This document shows, piece after piece, positions 6,603-15,128 of a stretch of 42,650 nt of DNA. Source of the stretch: a virus. Each line of letters opens with the position of its first letter. Positions within the stretch are counted from its first letter, which is position 1. The stretch covers positions 1 through 42,650 of IMG/VR virus record IMGVR_UViG_3300008107_000527, one strand, 5' to 3'. The notes beneath the pieces are model-generated. The model made no database searches and was not told the origin of the DNA. It saw only the letters and a list, made by a program, of their open reading frames with translations. Both the position numbers and the translations under genes were made by a program.

Positions 6603-8576
6603 ATGAAATTTAGCACCATAGGAACAGAGCTGCTGCGCAGGATGGGCTTCATTGGTTCGGGTGACCCTGTCAGCTCGATTATTCCTCGTGCAAATACGCC
6701 TTCGGCTAACCAGGAGCTAGTCGACGACTTCATGGACGCTAGCCGCGTGGCTAATCCAGATACCTGGATGAAGTACGCGACTATCATGAAGCGTCCCTCA
6801 TCCATGGATCAAGTGCTTGATCTTTGGGAGGAAATGGGCACCTGGGACTTGATGGCTGCTGCTCTTACCGAGCTTGTTGAGGAAGCTACTCAACGTGATC
6901 CTATAAACCCAGGAACACTTTGGTTTGAGTGCAACGACGCCCAGTTTGAGGATGACCTCAATGAAATGCTAGATTTGATTGGCGTTGAGGACATTCTCAA
7001 CTCTCAAGTCTGGTATCTAGCTGCTCTTGGAAACCATTATGAGAAGATTGAGTATGCCCAAGGTGAGGGCGTGCTAGGTCTTCACTTCATTCATCCAAAG
7101 CTTGTTCGTCGTTACTGGCTTGAAAAGAATCGCCAGTGTATTGGTTTCAAATGGTCTGACAGAAAACCTAGAGCCAGCGATATTTTCGTCGCTGCCGATG
7201 GTGTGACTGAGATTCCTCGTGCGGCCATTGCCAGTTCACAAGGACGAGCTGAGGATCTCTGGTATCCGTGGGACATACTTCACATGCGTCGTATGTTTCG
7301 CATGCGCTCGTCTGAGTATGGCGAAGCTATCTATGATGAAGCTCAAGGCATCTACAAGAAACTACGCATGGCCGTGGACCAGATGGTTGTCCACAGAGCC
7401 CAGGTTCAGCCTGATCGTTATGTAATCAACATCGACGTTCAGGAACAAGCCCCTGCTGACCAGATGCGTACAGTACAGCGGTGGAAGCAGATGCTTCGTT
7501 CAAAGCAATCATTTGGTGCTGGTGCCACAGACAACCTGGCGGCTCCCACTGATTTTAAGAGCTTCTACAACCCATGGGCCCTTGATTCTGTCTTGTGGGT
7601 GGCCATGCCCAAAGGTTTTCAACACACTATCTCGAAACTGGCCGGTACTGCAAATGTGCCAGACGTCTATGACATTGAGTTGTTGACTGATCTCTTCTAC
7701 TCAATCCTTGGCATGCCCAAGAGCTGGTTTGGTATTGGTGAATCCGGCGGACAGAACGCTCCATCAGGCAAGTCTTTGCTGGCTCAAGACATTCGCTTCC
7801 TCCGTAAGGTTCGTTCGATTCGCAAGCCAATCCTATCACAGTACACCTGGTTGGGTAATTTCCACGCGATCCTTAAAGGCAAGACCAATCTAGACTCGTT
7901 GAACATTCAGGCCAAGATGGCTGACATCGGTGGCCTTGAGGACCAGATGAAGCTAGACTTGTTGTCAACACAGGCCGACATTCTTGGAAAGTTGGCTGAC
8001 GTAATGGCCGCATACAACCTACCAAAGGAAGCCTGGATTGAGTTGATCTTCAAGCGCTATCTTCGTCTGCCTGACAATGTAGTCAATGTCTTTATGACTG
8101 CCTTGCCAGCCCCAGTCGAGGCTCCAGCCTTTGAATCTAAGGGAAAGGCCGATGACTTGAAGAGAATCTTCGAGACCATTCGTTCCAGACTTGATCCTGA
8201 AAAGACTCAGATCATGATGAAGATCAAGGCTGCTGTGGAATCATCTAGCATCGACAATCATGTGAAGAAGAAATATCGTGGAGTGCCAGATGTGCTGTCT
8301 CTTCCTCAAATCAGAGCAGGTGACAGCATCATTGTGGGTGACAGCGCTCGTATGGTTGCTGGCAATGACTTCAAAGTGGACAAGTCAGCTTTGACAGGAC
8401 CAATGAGAACTCTTAATGAGAATCAGCAGAAGCCTGTGGTACAAAAGCTGGTGATCAATGAGTCCACAGAACCCAAGCCAAAGACTGAGGAGAAGTCGCA
8501 AGGACCAGCTCCAGTTTTCGAGTCTAATGAGACTGACAACACAGCTTGGCGCAAGTACACTCGACTCCATAAATGA
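6603..8576 (+). CDS. Portal protein, gp20-like (657 aa)
   Basis: This is the likely dodecameric portal through which DNA enters and leaves the head and to which the neck attaches. The middle part is typical of T4-like portals: LWYPWDILHMRR, SSEYGEAIYDEA, then a helix (IYKKLRMAVDQMVVHRA) and the strand PDRYVINIDV. A long helical region with SILGMPKSWFGIGE follows, and the C-terminus from about residue 560 is low-complexity and charged, as in portals with an extended crown. It is longer than T4 gp20 (524 aa). It is the first gene of a plus-strand block and overlaps the gp25-like gene by ATGA. Confidence 0.8.
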   Translation: MKFSTIGTELLRRMGFIGSGDPVSSIIPRANTPSANQELVDDFMDASRVANPDTWMKYATIMKRPSSMDQVLDLWEEMGTWDLMAAALTELVEEATQRDPINPGTLWFECNDAQFEDDLNEMLDLIGVEDILNSQVWYLAALGNHYEKIEYAQGEGVLGLHFIHPKLVRRYWLEKNRQCIGFKWSDRKPRASDIFVAADGVTEIPRAAIASSQGRAEDLWYPWDILHMRRMFRMRSSEYGEAIYDEAQGIYKKLRMAVDQMVVHRAQVQPDRYVINIDVQEQAPADQMRTVQRWKQMLRSKQSFGAGATDNLAAPTDFKSFYNPWALDSVLWVAMPKGFQHTISKLAGTANVPDVYDIELLTDLFYSILGMPKSWFGIGESGGQNAPSGKSLLAQDIRFLRKVRSIRKPILSQYTWLGNFHAILKGKTNLDSLNIQAKMADIGGLEDQMKLDLLSTQADILGKLADVMAAYNLPKEAWIELIFKRYLRLPDNVVNVFMTALPAPVEAPAFESKGKADDLKRIFETIRSRLDPEKTQIMMKIKAAVESSSIDNHVKKKYRGVPDVLSLPQIRAGDSIIVGDSARMVAGNDFKVDKSALTGPMRTLNENQQKPVVQKLVINESTEPKPKTEEKSQGPAPVFESNETDNTAWRKYTRLHK

Positions 8577-9244
8577 CAACATCGACAGCCCATACCTTAA
8601 AGGGTCAGACGGTCACTGTTTCTGTTACTCTAACAGAGACTGATCCAGCTCTTACGTATTTGGCTGGAACGATAGATTGGGGAGATGGCACAACGACAGC
8701 CATACCCAGATCACTTAAAGTCAGCAATGAGTACTCTAGCTCATACACTCACACGTATGTCAACAAGGGTTTCTACGTAATAAAGGTTTCTGGCAGGAAT
8801 TACAAGTCACCTCAGCCACAAACAGACCTTAACATCATCTATTTGGATGTGGGTGCAGCACCCATAATCACTGTCAACAGAGGGTTTCTAAGAGGTCCAG
8901 TGTTGCCTGACAACTCCTCAGTGGGTGACTGGGTGTTAAATGGCGGATCAGATGTTCAAGTTATCATATCTGATTTAAGGAACCTCTTACTCACACAGAA
9001 GGGTGAGCGCCTCATGAATCCTGACTTTGGAACTCAAATAAACAAGTTGGTATTTGAGCCAGACACATCAGTTCTAGAGGCCCAAGTTCAACAGGAGGTT
9101 ACTCAAGCAATTGCAAAGTTTGAACCCAGGGTCAACATTCTTTCGGTCTCAACTGAGAGGCTGCCCAATGACAGACAGGTCAATGTTGCAATCCAGTTTC
9201 AAGCACTAAATCAGTTTCTCACTCTTGGTCTCAACTACTCATGA
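8573..9244 (+). CDS. gp25-like baseplate wedge protein with N-terminal PKD-like domain (223 aa)
   Basis: Residues about 105-223 match the gp25/W baseplate family: IISDLRNLLLTQKGERLMNP, DFGTQINKLVFEP, then a helix and the hallmark KFEPRVNIL with the closing strand NVAIQFQ. gp25 joins wedge to sheath and helps start sheath contraction. Residues 1-100 form an extra domain with GTIDWGDGTT and SYTHTYVNKGFYVIKVSG, the W-G-D-G-x-x and Y-x-x-x-G-x-Y signature of PKD/Ig-like folds. Stand-alone gp25 is about 130 residues, so this is a fusion. The gene overlaps both neighbours by ATGA. Confidence 0.8.
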   Translation: MTTSTAHTLKGQTVTVSVTLTETDPALTYLAGTIDWGDGTTTAIPRSLKVSNEYSSSYTHTYVNKGFYVIKVSGRNYKSPQPQTDLNIIYLDVGAAPIITVNRGFLRGPVLPDNSSVGDWVLNGGSDVQVIISDLRNLLLTQKGERLMNPDFGTQINKLVFEPDTSVLEAQVQQEVTQAIAKFEPRVNILSVSTERLPNDRQVNVAIQFQALNQFLTLGLNYS

Positions 9245-9576
9245 CCAAAAAGCCAAAGTCAATCACCAAGTCAAAGATTATTCGACGTTTAATGACGGAT
9301 TGCGAGTTGTCGTACGTTGATGCCAATAAAGTCCATGACTGTCTTGTTAGTACTATCGAAGAGGCTGTGATCAATCTAAACAAGATAAGTCTGGGTCATG
9401 TGGGCTCAATTACTCCCAAAGTAATTAAAGGAAAGTCTGTTTCGATGAATTTCAAAAGATCCAAGAAAGGAGTTGAGAAAGTACAACGATACTTTTTCTT
9501 GGACGAGAGAGTCAGATTCCATCTTAAGCTCTATAAGTCTTTTGCTGATAGGGTCGAATTCAATTACAACCCATGA
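9241..9576 (+). CDS. HU/IHF-like DNA-binding-fold protein (111 aa)
   Basis: The opening ITKSKIIRRLMTDCELSYVD followed by a helix (VHDCLVSTIEEAVINLNKIS) and the turn LGHVGSITPK reproduces the HU/IHF order: T-K-x-x-L/I, two helices, then the G-F-G-S-F turn. A basic region (NFKRSKKGVEK) takes the place of the DNA-contacting arm, and the C-terminus (RVRFHLKLYKSF) resembles the final strand/helix. It sits between a baseplate gene and a fiber gene, so it could be a DNA-packaging or a structural protein using this fold. It is translationally coupled on both sides. Confidence 0.55.
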   Translation: MTKKPKSITKSKIIRRLMTDCELSYVDANKVHDCLVSTIEEAVINLNKISLGHVGSITPKVIKGKSVSMNFKRSKKGVEKVQRYFFLDERVRFHLKLYKSFADRVEFNYNP

Positions 9577-10910
9577 TTACTCCACTTATACTTCCAAAAG
9601 CCGCTGGTCTAGATTATGGCAACGGTGATGTAAGACACCTTACATCCACTGACGCAAACTCGGCCTCGACCATATCCTATGCCACACGTAATCTGGCTGA
9701 GAGAGACAATATCCTGGCTCGGGTAATAAACTCTATCATCTCAGAGGTCAATAATAAGGAGCAAATCATTGACTTGCAGGTGCCACGAATCTCATTGGCT
9801 GCATCGCAGTCAATCGTGGTTCTCAACTACAGAATTCCTAGTGGTTTTGAGGCCAGAGTGTTGAATGCTGTAGTGTCTTCAACACCTAGCAATCTGGTTC
9901 GACTGGAAGTATTGTGGTCCTCAGTTTATGGTGCTACGACAGGCACCTCTATTACCTCAACTCTTTCTGAGGTAAGTGGCCAAACTGTTTTCTATGGTGA
10001 AGGTGAGTTCATTGTAAAAGTCACCAATATTGGTAGCTCAACTGCAGCTGTTTGTGGCGATGTTCAAATCACCATGAGACCTGTGGCTGAGGTACAAGGT
10101 TCATTGCTGGTTCCAACACTCGTTACGCCTATCAGTGGTGGTTCTGGAGCGGGTGAATCTGGTTATTCGGGCTTTTCAGGAGTATCTGGTTTCAGTGGAA
10201 CAAGAGGCGCATCAGGTTTCAGTGGCTTTTCTGGTGAGACGGGCACAGATGCATTCACAACCACGAGTGCATTGTTTATTATGCCCTCACCTTCTTCGAA
10301 TGTTACTGTTTCAGTAGCGGATACTAGCTGGATAGTGGCTGGCCAAGTGGTCTATGTTCAGACTGCTGGTTATTTCGTAGTCGCCAGCATTACTAATTCC
10401 ACAACTGTCGTCCTGACTAACACAGGTTATGCTGGCAATGCAGCAGCGGCAACCAACATTACCTCTGGTAAGAAAGTAGGTCCAGCTGGCATTAGTGGAG
10501 CGTCTGGAGCATCTGCTTCTTCTAACACAATTACCACTGGTACCACAACAATCTCAACCAATTACACTGGAACAACCACCGCCGGATCTGGAAGTTATTT
10601 GGCTGTGACTAACGGCGCTAATAGCTATGTGGTGGCCACAACTACCTTGACAATTGGTGCCAACACATTTACTATAGTACAAGGTCAACTTTTGGTGATG
10701 CTGCAAAGTGGTGATTTGACTCTTACACTATCATCGCCATTTACTACATCTAATACCTTTACGACTGTAACGGTGGATGATGCATTTCAGGCCAGTGGAC
10801 AAACGTTCAAAACAATAGTGTCTTCCTCTCAGCTAAAGATAACACTCCCTGCTGGATACACTGCTGACACTCGTGTGTCGATATCATTTATTGGTGTTGT
10901 TGTCACCTAG
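9573..10910 (+). CDS. Short collagen-like tail fiber/adhesin (445 aa)
   Basis: The N-terminal 180 residues are beta-rich and probably attach the fiber to the tail. A short collagen-like stretch of Gly-X-Ser/Thr triplets follows (about 190-223: [26 protein letters not shown]). Then comes a small domain (about 234-302) starting FIMPSPSSNVTVSV that is also present in the giant tail protein at 25938. A second mini-collagen piece (GPAGISGASGAS) leads to a Ser/Thr-rich C-terminal domain with receptor-binding character. It is the last gene of the portal block. Its end overlaps the converging gene by 27 bases. Confidence 0.7.
   Translation: MITPLILPKAAGLDYGNGDVRHLTSTDANSASTISYATRNLAERDNILARVINSIISEVNNKEQIIDLQVPRISLAASQSIVVLNYRIPSGFEARVLNAVVSSTPSNLVRLEVLWSSVYGATTGTSITSTLSEVSGQTVFYGEGEFIVKVTNIGSSTAAVCGDVQITMRPVAEVQGSLLVPTLVTPISGGSGAGESGYSGFSGVSGFSGTRGASGFSGFSGETGTDAFTTTSALFIMPSPSSNVTVSVADTSWIVAGQVVYVQTAGYFVVASITNSTTVVLTNTGYAGNAAAATNITSGKKVGPAGISGASGASASSNTITTGTTTISTNYTGTTTAGSGSYLAVTNGANSYVVATTTLTIGANTFTIVQGQLLVMLQSGDLTLTLSSPFTTSNTFTTVTVDDAFQASGQTFKTIVSSSQLKITLPAGYTADTRVSISFIGVVVT
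10147..10241 (+). repeat. Short Gly-X-Ser collagen-like repeat
   Basis: About ten Gly-X-Ser/Thr triplets are coded here inside the short fiber gene. They use the same codons (GGT/GGC, TCT/TCA/AGT) as the long fiber arrays at 35.7 kb and beyond. Confidence 0.8.
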
Positions 10911-11996
10911 TTCACTCTGCACGTACTTATCAGGACAGTCTGGCCAATACTTTACAAAGCACTCTTTGATGAGTGCTCTATAACACTTAAATCTCTGAGT
11001 CATTGTCATGCTCGTGTTTAACATGGCAATGACTTTTTCTTTTATTGGATTCAAGTCAGCTGACTTTTCTAACATTCTACGAACAAGTTCACGGCCTAGT
11101 GGTCCACGGTAAATGGCTGTTTCACGTGGATCGTGTTTGTATGACCATGTCTTGAATCTGAAGAGTCGATTAAGCTCTAAAGGTGTCCATGGGTGATCTA
11201 GGGCTGACACAATCCAAGACCCCGTCTGGTCTTCTAAATAAACAGTGCACTCTCCAGAGTAACGTATTCCACCACCTATGGCGCTATTATCAATTTTCAG
11301 ACGAATTTTTCCAATATTTATTTTTCCACATGTATCACCAGAGATAAAAGACAATACTAAGGATGCAGTTTGGGCTGAAACATCACTCGGATAGTTTGGC
11401 GTGGTGAAGTTTACATCACCCGAAGTTTTGGTAGTTGACCCAGGTGTTCCATCAGCATTTTTATATGTCCATGTGGCCGTTGTTGGTTGGAAAGTGTGTC
11501 CACCACTTGGAAATGCTGCATACTTAATTCCATTCTGATAAAAGAAGGAAAAATTCATGCTAGTCCAGCCGGTAGAAAGATACACTTCCCATGTAACCAC
11601 TGTCGACTGAGTGGCTTCAAAATCGCATGTTACTCCAACATTTGGTTGAGCTTGACCCTCTGGGGCCAAACTAAAAGCTTCTGTATTAAGCTGTGTTGTT
11701 ATTGTTGGAAGTCGTGGAACGCCATAAGGCGAAAGACTTGCTGGAATTCTGTAGATTATTCCGCCTGACCTTATCTGTAAAGTGACAGTTCCAACCTTAT
11801 TGCCATATCGCGTGGGAACTGAATCATCATACGGCGTTGGAGCATTGTCAAACACGGGCTCATTTAGTACTGTGACACCCAAATGTGATAGGTCAATGGG
11901 CAGCGCCTCGTGATTTTTAAGATTCTGAAGAAGCTTATCAACACTGCTACTCAGAGTGTCTGTGGCTCTCTCTGTGACTAGATTTGATGAGTTCAT
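10884..11996 (-). CDS. Tail-appendage protein (370 aa)
   Basis: The N-terminal 45 residues (MNSSNLVTERATD, VDKLLQNLKNHEALPIDLSH) resemble the starts of the two preceding minus-strand proteins, suggesting a common docking module. The central part (about 75-265) is beta-rich with many aromatic and Thr residues (TVTLQIRSGGIIYRIPASL, TASLVLSFISGDTCGKINIG), like a baseplate or fiber domain. The C-terminal 100 residues change to a basic helical region (RELVRRMLEKSADL, MTMTQRFKCYRALIKE, FVKYWPDCPDKY). No enzyme motif is seen. It is the last gene of the minus block 13736-10884; ATGA overlap with the upstream gene. Confidence 0.65.
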   Translation of the reverse strand: MNSSNLVTERATDTLSSSVDKLLQNLKNHEALPIDLSHLGVTVLNEPVFDNAPTPYDDSVPTRYGNKVGTVTLQIRSGGIIYRIPASLSPYGVPRLPTITTQLNTEAFSLAPEGQAQPNVGVTCDFEATQSTVVTWEVYLSTGWTSMNFSFFYQNGIKYAAFPSGGHTFQPTTATWTYKNADGTPGSTTKTSGDVNFTTPNYPSDVSAQTASLVLSFISGDTCGKINIGKIRLKIDNSAIGGGIRYSGECTVYLEDQTGSWIVSALDHPWTPLELNRLFRFKTWSYKHDPRETAIYRGPLGRELVRRMLEKSADLNPIKEKVIAMLNTSMTMTQRFKCYRALIKECFVKYWPDCPDKYVQSELGDNNTNK

Positions 11997-12241
11997 GGCA
12001 CGATCTGTGAAGGAACGTAGTAAAGTACGTTGTCAACTTTTATCACACTCACTCTTCCATTTGAGCCTGGCCAGGATTGACCCGCACTATCTTTGTAGGA
12101 TGTTGCTGGGTTTGTTATGGCATGCCCCAAATGTGTTTGGCCATGTGTCTGCTCAGCGTGAGTTTCTAACAAATCTCTAATCTGGTTGATTCTCTCCTGC
12201 TGTGTGGCGAGTTCAGCCGAAGTTATGATTCGTGTGTTCAT
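11993..12241 (-). CDS. Small tail-appendage protein (82 aa)
   Basis: It looks like a shortened relative of its neighbours. The N-terminus (MNTRIITSAEL, INQIRDLLETHAEQTHG) matches the pattern of the PA14 protein (MNTPLLTDSQA, VNAINNTLARHAAKG). SYKDSAGQSW aligns with YLFADSGGNSL. The C-terminus (VIKVDNVLYYVPSQ) is a strand pair similar to VVNGVTYRFGVTI at the end of the PA14 protein. So it may be the docking module alone. It overlaps both neighbours by ATGA. Confidence 0.6.
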   Translation of the reverse strand: MNTRIITSAELATQQERINQIRDLLETHAEQTHGQTHLGHAITNPATSYKDSAGQSWPGSNGRVSVIKVDNVLYYVPSQIVP

Positions 12242-13359
12242 GGATTATAGACCACCGAAATAAAACCAGTTGATGATATAATAGTCACCCCAAATCGGTA
12301 TGTGACTCCGTTGACAACGACAGAATATGCTCTGTCAACATCTTCAAAAGGTTGAATAGAAAGTTGAGTTACAATGGCTGTCTTGGCATCTGACGTCAGG
12401 TCACTGTTCTGTACGTCCAAGATTACAGCGGCCATGCCGGCCTCCATCTCATCTTGGTTAGTAAATAGAATGCCTTGAAAGCTGAAAGTATTAGACGCAG
12501 ACTGGTATGACTCAAATGGGTCCAGACCTGTTGGAACAAGTGTTCCATATGTTATGCCAGCTGGAAGGTTAAAGACTAAGCCAGCGCCAATGGTATCTTG
12601 TTGGTTTACTATCCTTATTGAGTATGTACCAGCGTTAAGATACACTGTCTTTTGGTTTGATACCACTCCATTTTGTGTCCATACACCAAACCCGTGTTCC
12701 CAACCATTCCAACCATCTGCCCATGAGTTGTCTATGATAAGATTTCCATCAATGTACAACCAAGATGCATCATCTGAGTTTAAGTAGAAATTGTAATTTC
12801 CTGATGTCTCTACAATGATATCACCTGTGATAAGAGCGATGTATGGAACTCCACCAATAGGAAGCCATGAGTAGCCAAAATTGGCTTCAGACACTGAAAA
12901 GGTTTTTCTGAGGTCAATGAAGCTGGCCTGTGGGTTGACATGAATTCCAGGGCCATCACCAGCTGTCGCAAATTCATGCGCATAGTATCTTCCAGCTATT
13001 CTCTTTGTCGTGTCTGGTCTGTAGCCAAGTGATGGGTTACTTGGATTGATATACATGTTAGATATCAATCCATAGATTCTAACAAGAAGATTAGCTGTTG
13101 TGGGTATGAACTGTGGGTTCTGTGCCACAGGCAGATACACTTTTTGAGGGGTACCAGTATTAGCTTGGGCCCCTCCAATAACCAAACTGAACGGACTCAG
13201 ACTATTACCACCTGAGTCTGCAAATAGATAGGACACAACACCTTCATCGTCATGAGCATCAATTCCTTTTGCTGCATGACGAGCGAGGGTGTTGTTTATT
13301 GCATTAACTTGAATTTGGCCCGATGAGGCCTGAGAGTCCGTCAGTAGTGGCGTATTCAT
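12238..13359 (-). CDS. Tail protein with PA14 domain (373 aa)
   Basis: Residues about 118-270 form a PA14-type beta domain: AGRYYAHEFATAGDG, FSYSW-like NFGYSWLP, a run DIIVETSGNYNFYLNSDDAS, then WLYIDGNLIIDN and NAGTYSIRIVNQQ. The DD-A-S followed by W-L-Y-I-D-G is the PA14 hallmark; PA14 domains bind carbohydrates in a calcium-dependent way. Here it probably helps the tail contact surface sugars. The N-terminal 40 residues are the shared docking module. The start codon shares one base with the stop of the preceding gene (TAATG). Confidence 0.75.
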   Translation of the reverse strand: MNTPLLTDSQASSGQIQVNAINNTLARHAAKGIDAHDDEGVVSYLFADSGGNSLSPFSLVIGGAQANTGTPQKVYLPVAQNPQFIPTTANLLVRIYGLISNMYINPSNPSLGYRPDTTKRIAGRYYAHEFATAGDGPGIHVNPQASFIDLRKTFSVSEANFGYSWLPIGGVPYIALITGDIIVETSGNYNFYLNSDDASWLYIDGNLIIDNSWADGWNGWEHGFGVWTQNGVVSNQKTVYLNAGTYSIRIVNQQDTIGAGLVFNLPAGITYGTLVPTGLDPFESYQSASNTFSFQGILFTNQDEMEAGMAAVILDVQNSDLTSDAKTAIVTQLSIQPFEDVDRAYSVVVNGVTYRFGVTIISSTGFISVVYNP

Positions 13360-13736
13360 TATCTAGTGGGTGGCTCTGGAAGCTCTTCTTCCTCCTCAGT
13401 GGCAGCCACACCCAATCTGTCAGCCAATGTCTCCTCGTCCTTGGCGATCTCTTCCTCTTCTTGCCCAGGAGCTGGTTCAAGAAGCATTGGACTAAGAGCA
13501 TCATCAGCCTCAGACTTGGCCATATTTGGGTTGTCAGACGTGCCTTCCTTCTTGTCACCTTCTTGGCCCGGTTCTGGCATCTTTTCCAAGTACCAGTTGA
13601 ATCCTTCGAGCATTTCATCGGCCTCTGGTCCCATGCCTGGGCTCTTTTGAAGGGCGTTACGAAGCACTAGGATCTCTCCGTAGGTTAACTCAGCACTATA
13701 GGTGTTGAACTGTCCAGCTTGTTTCTTTAGTTTCAT
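13359..13736 (-). CDS. Acidic hypothetical protein (125 aa)
   Basis: The N-terminal half is helical (AELTYGEILVLRNALQKS, ADEMLEGFNWYLEKM). The C-terminal 75 residues are low-complexity and strongly acidic with several Glu runs (GQEEEEIAKDEE, TEEEEELPEP). No motif is recognised. It opens the minus-strand appendage block, so it could be an assembly chaperone or a head/tail accessory protein; this is a guess from position and charge. It is divergent from the plus-strand gene at 13764. Confidence 0.6.
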   Translation of the reverse strand: MKLKKQAGQFNTYSAELTYGEILVLRNALQKSPGMGPEADEMLEGFNWYLEKMPEPGQEGDKKEGTSDNPNMAKSEADDALSPMLLEPAPGQEEEEIAKDEETLADRLGVAATEEEEELPEPPTR

Positions 13737-13763
13737 GCAGCATTAACTACAGTTCTTGTCCTT
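13737..13763. promoter_or_regulatory. Divergent 27-base gap
   Basis: Both flanking genes start here, one on each strand. The gap contains ATTAACTA (13742-13749) and no Shine-Dalgarno sequence on either strand. Promoters, if present, must extend into the coding regions. Confidence 0.35.
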
Positions 13764-13982
13764 ATGAAAGAATTCCTAGGCAAGGTCAGGGATGGGGACT
13801 TTAGTCTGGATGACCCAGAGTTTTTGGACCAAGCTTTCAAGCATAGAAGATTTCTACGCATTGAGGGCACCCTAAGTGAGATAACATCAGTTCAAGACAT
13901 CACTGAAGAGAACCAGATAAAGGAAGTAAGACTATCCAGCCGTGGATACAAGATGGTTGGCCGTAGAAAACTTTTTCGATGA
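13764..13982 (+). CDS. Small hypothetical protein (72 aa)
   Basis: The sequence is charged, with a helical N-terminus (MKEFLGKVRDGDFSLDDPEF), a strand (FLRIEGTLSEITSV) and a basic end (YKMVGRRKLFR). No family is recognised. Its TGA overlaps the ATG of the glycosyltransferase gene (ATGA at 13979), so it is the first gene of that block and is probably translated with it. Confidence 0.65.
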   Translation: MKEFLGKVRDGDFSLDDPEFLDQAFKHRRFLRIEGTLSEITSVQDITEENQIKEVRLSSRGYKMVGRRKLFR

Positions 13983-15106
13983 ACATCATAACGTTTCACA
14001 AGCACGTTGAGCTTCATTTTAACAAGAGCTCAGGCCAGTCAGTGTTCAAAGGTCTTCCTGGACTAAACTACATCTTTGGCCGCGCTCAACTTGTAAAACT
14101 GGCTGGAAGTCAAGAATTTAACTCTTCCATCCTCAAACAATCACTTCTAGAACCTCGTCTAGCTAATTTTGTAGCCAGAGAAGGTGAAGGCGGCACAGTC
14201 CTAGTTTACAACGGGTGTGGTGGGTATGGTGACCAGATAATGACCTGGCCACTTACACTGATATTGCACAACATGGGCTACAAAGTTCATGTGCTTGTAG
14301 ACCCGGGTAATGCGGAATGCTGGTCCAACTTTCCATGGATTCAATCTGTAAATGTGTTGCCGATTGATCTCTCCATCTTCAATCTGTTCGATCACCACAT
14401 CATGATGGAAGTTGTGGCCAATCTAGATGAGCATTCGCCACAACTTCACCCGCTAGACTCAATGCTATTCAAAATTGGAATTGACCCTAGTAAGGTTGAT
14501 CCTGGCCTTAAGTCTGTTGCTCCAAATTTTACCCTGGACGAGACGGCCTTGGCGGATAAAGTTGTTGGAAACATGCCTATCGGCATATTTCAACTTTCAG
14601 CTGCATCACGTGTTAGATCTCTCACGCCAGACGAATCGGTGAGCCTGTTGCTTCATGTTGCAAAGTCTTTTCCAAACTTAGTTTGGTATGCCATCTATGA
14701 TGGCATTGGTCATACTCATGTCTTCAATGACATGCTTAAAGATCATCCTATAAATGTTGTGCCATATGTTGCACCGAACTTGAGAGTTTTGTGGGCAATG
14801 ATTCAAAAAGCCAGAATTTGTGTTGCACCTGATAGTATGGTTGTCCACATTGCCGGGTCCATGGGTGTTCCATGCGTTGGGCTTTGGGGACCAGTAAGGC
14901 CTGGTACTCGAGTGAGTTACTATCATCACCACTACTCCATCTTCAAACAAGACGCCTGTCATATGGCACCATGCCATGCTTATACGTCATCTTTTCCACG
15001 GTATTGTCCAACAGCTCAGATGCCGCAATGTGCTGTTTTGTCCGCAATATCTTTCAATGAAGTTGTCGATAAAATTAGGTGTGTACAAGACACCGTAACC
15101 AAATAA
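13979..15106 (+). CDS. GT9-like glycosyltransferase (heptosyltransferase family, 375 aa)
   Basis: It has the two-domain GT-B layout. The N-terminal domain opens VLVYNGCGGYGDQIMTWPL, matching the G-x-G-D turn at the start of GT9 enzymes. The C-terminal domain has IGIFQLSAASRVRSL (the strand and loop after the linker) and the donor-site signature APDSMVVHIAGSMGVPCVGL followed by WGPVRPG. GT9 enzymes move sugars such as ADP-heptose. The acceptor is unknown; a phage enzyme could act on virion proteins or on host glycan. It lies next to the FkbM-like methyltransferase, 22 bases apart. Confidence 0.8.
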   Translation: MNIITFHKHVELHFNKSSGQSVFKGLPGLNYIFGRAQLVKLAGSQEFNSSILKQSLLEPRLANFVAREGEGGTVLVYNGCGGYGDQIMTWPLTLILHNMGYKVHVLVDPGNAECWSNFPWIQSVNVLPIDLSIFNLFDHHIMMEVVANLDEHSPQLHPLDSMLFKIGIDPSKVDPGLKSVAPNFTLDETALADKVVGNMPIGIFQLSAASRVRSLTPDESVSLLLHVAKSFPNLVWYAIYDGIGHTHVFNDMLKDHPINVVPYVAPNLRVLWAMIQKARICVAPDSMVVHIAGSMGVPCVGLWGPVRPGTRVSYYHHHYSIFKQDACHMAPCHAYTSSFPRYCPTAQMPQCAVLSAISFNEVVDKIRCVQDTVTK

Positions 15107-15128
15107 AGGGGCGTCCCGCGGAGTAGAT

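Noticed and set aside
15107-15128. Terminator between the GT9-like and FkbM-like genes
   Set aside because: GGGCGTCCC is only a tiny stem with no T-run after it.
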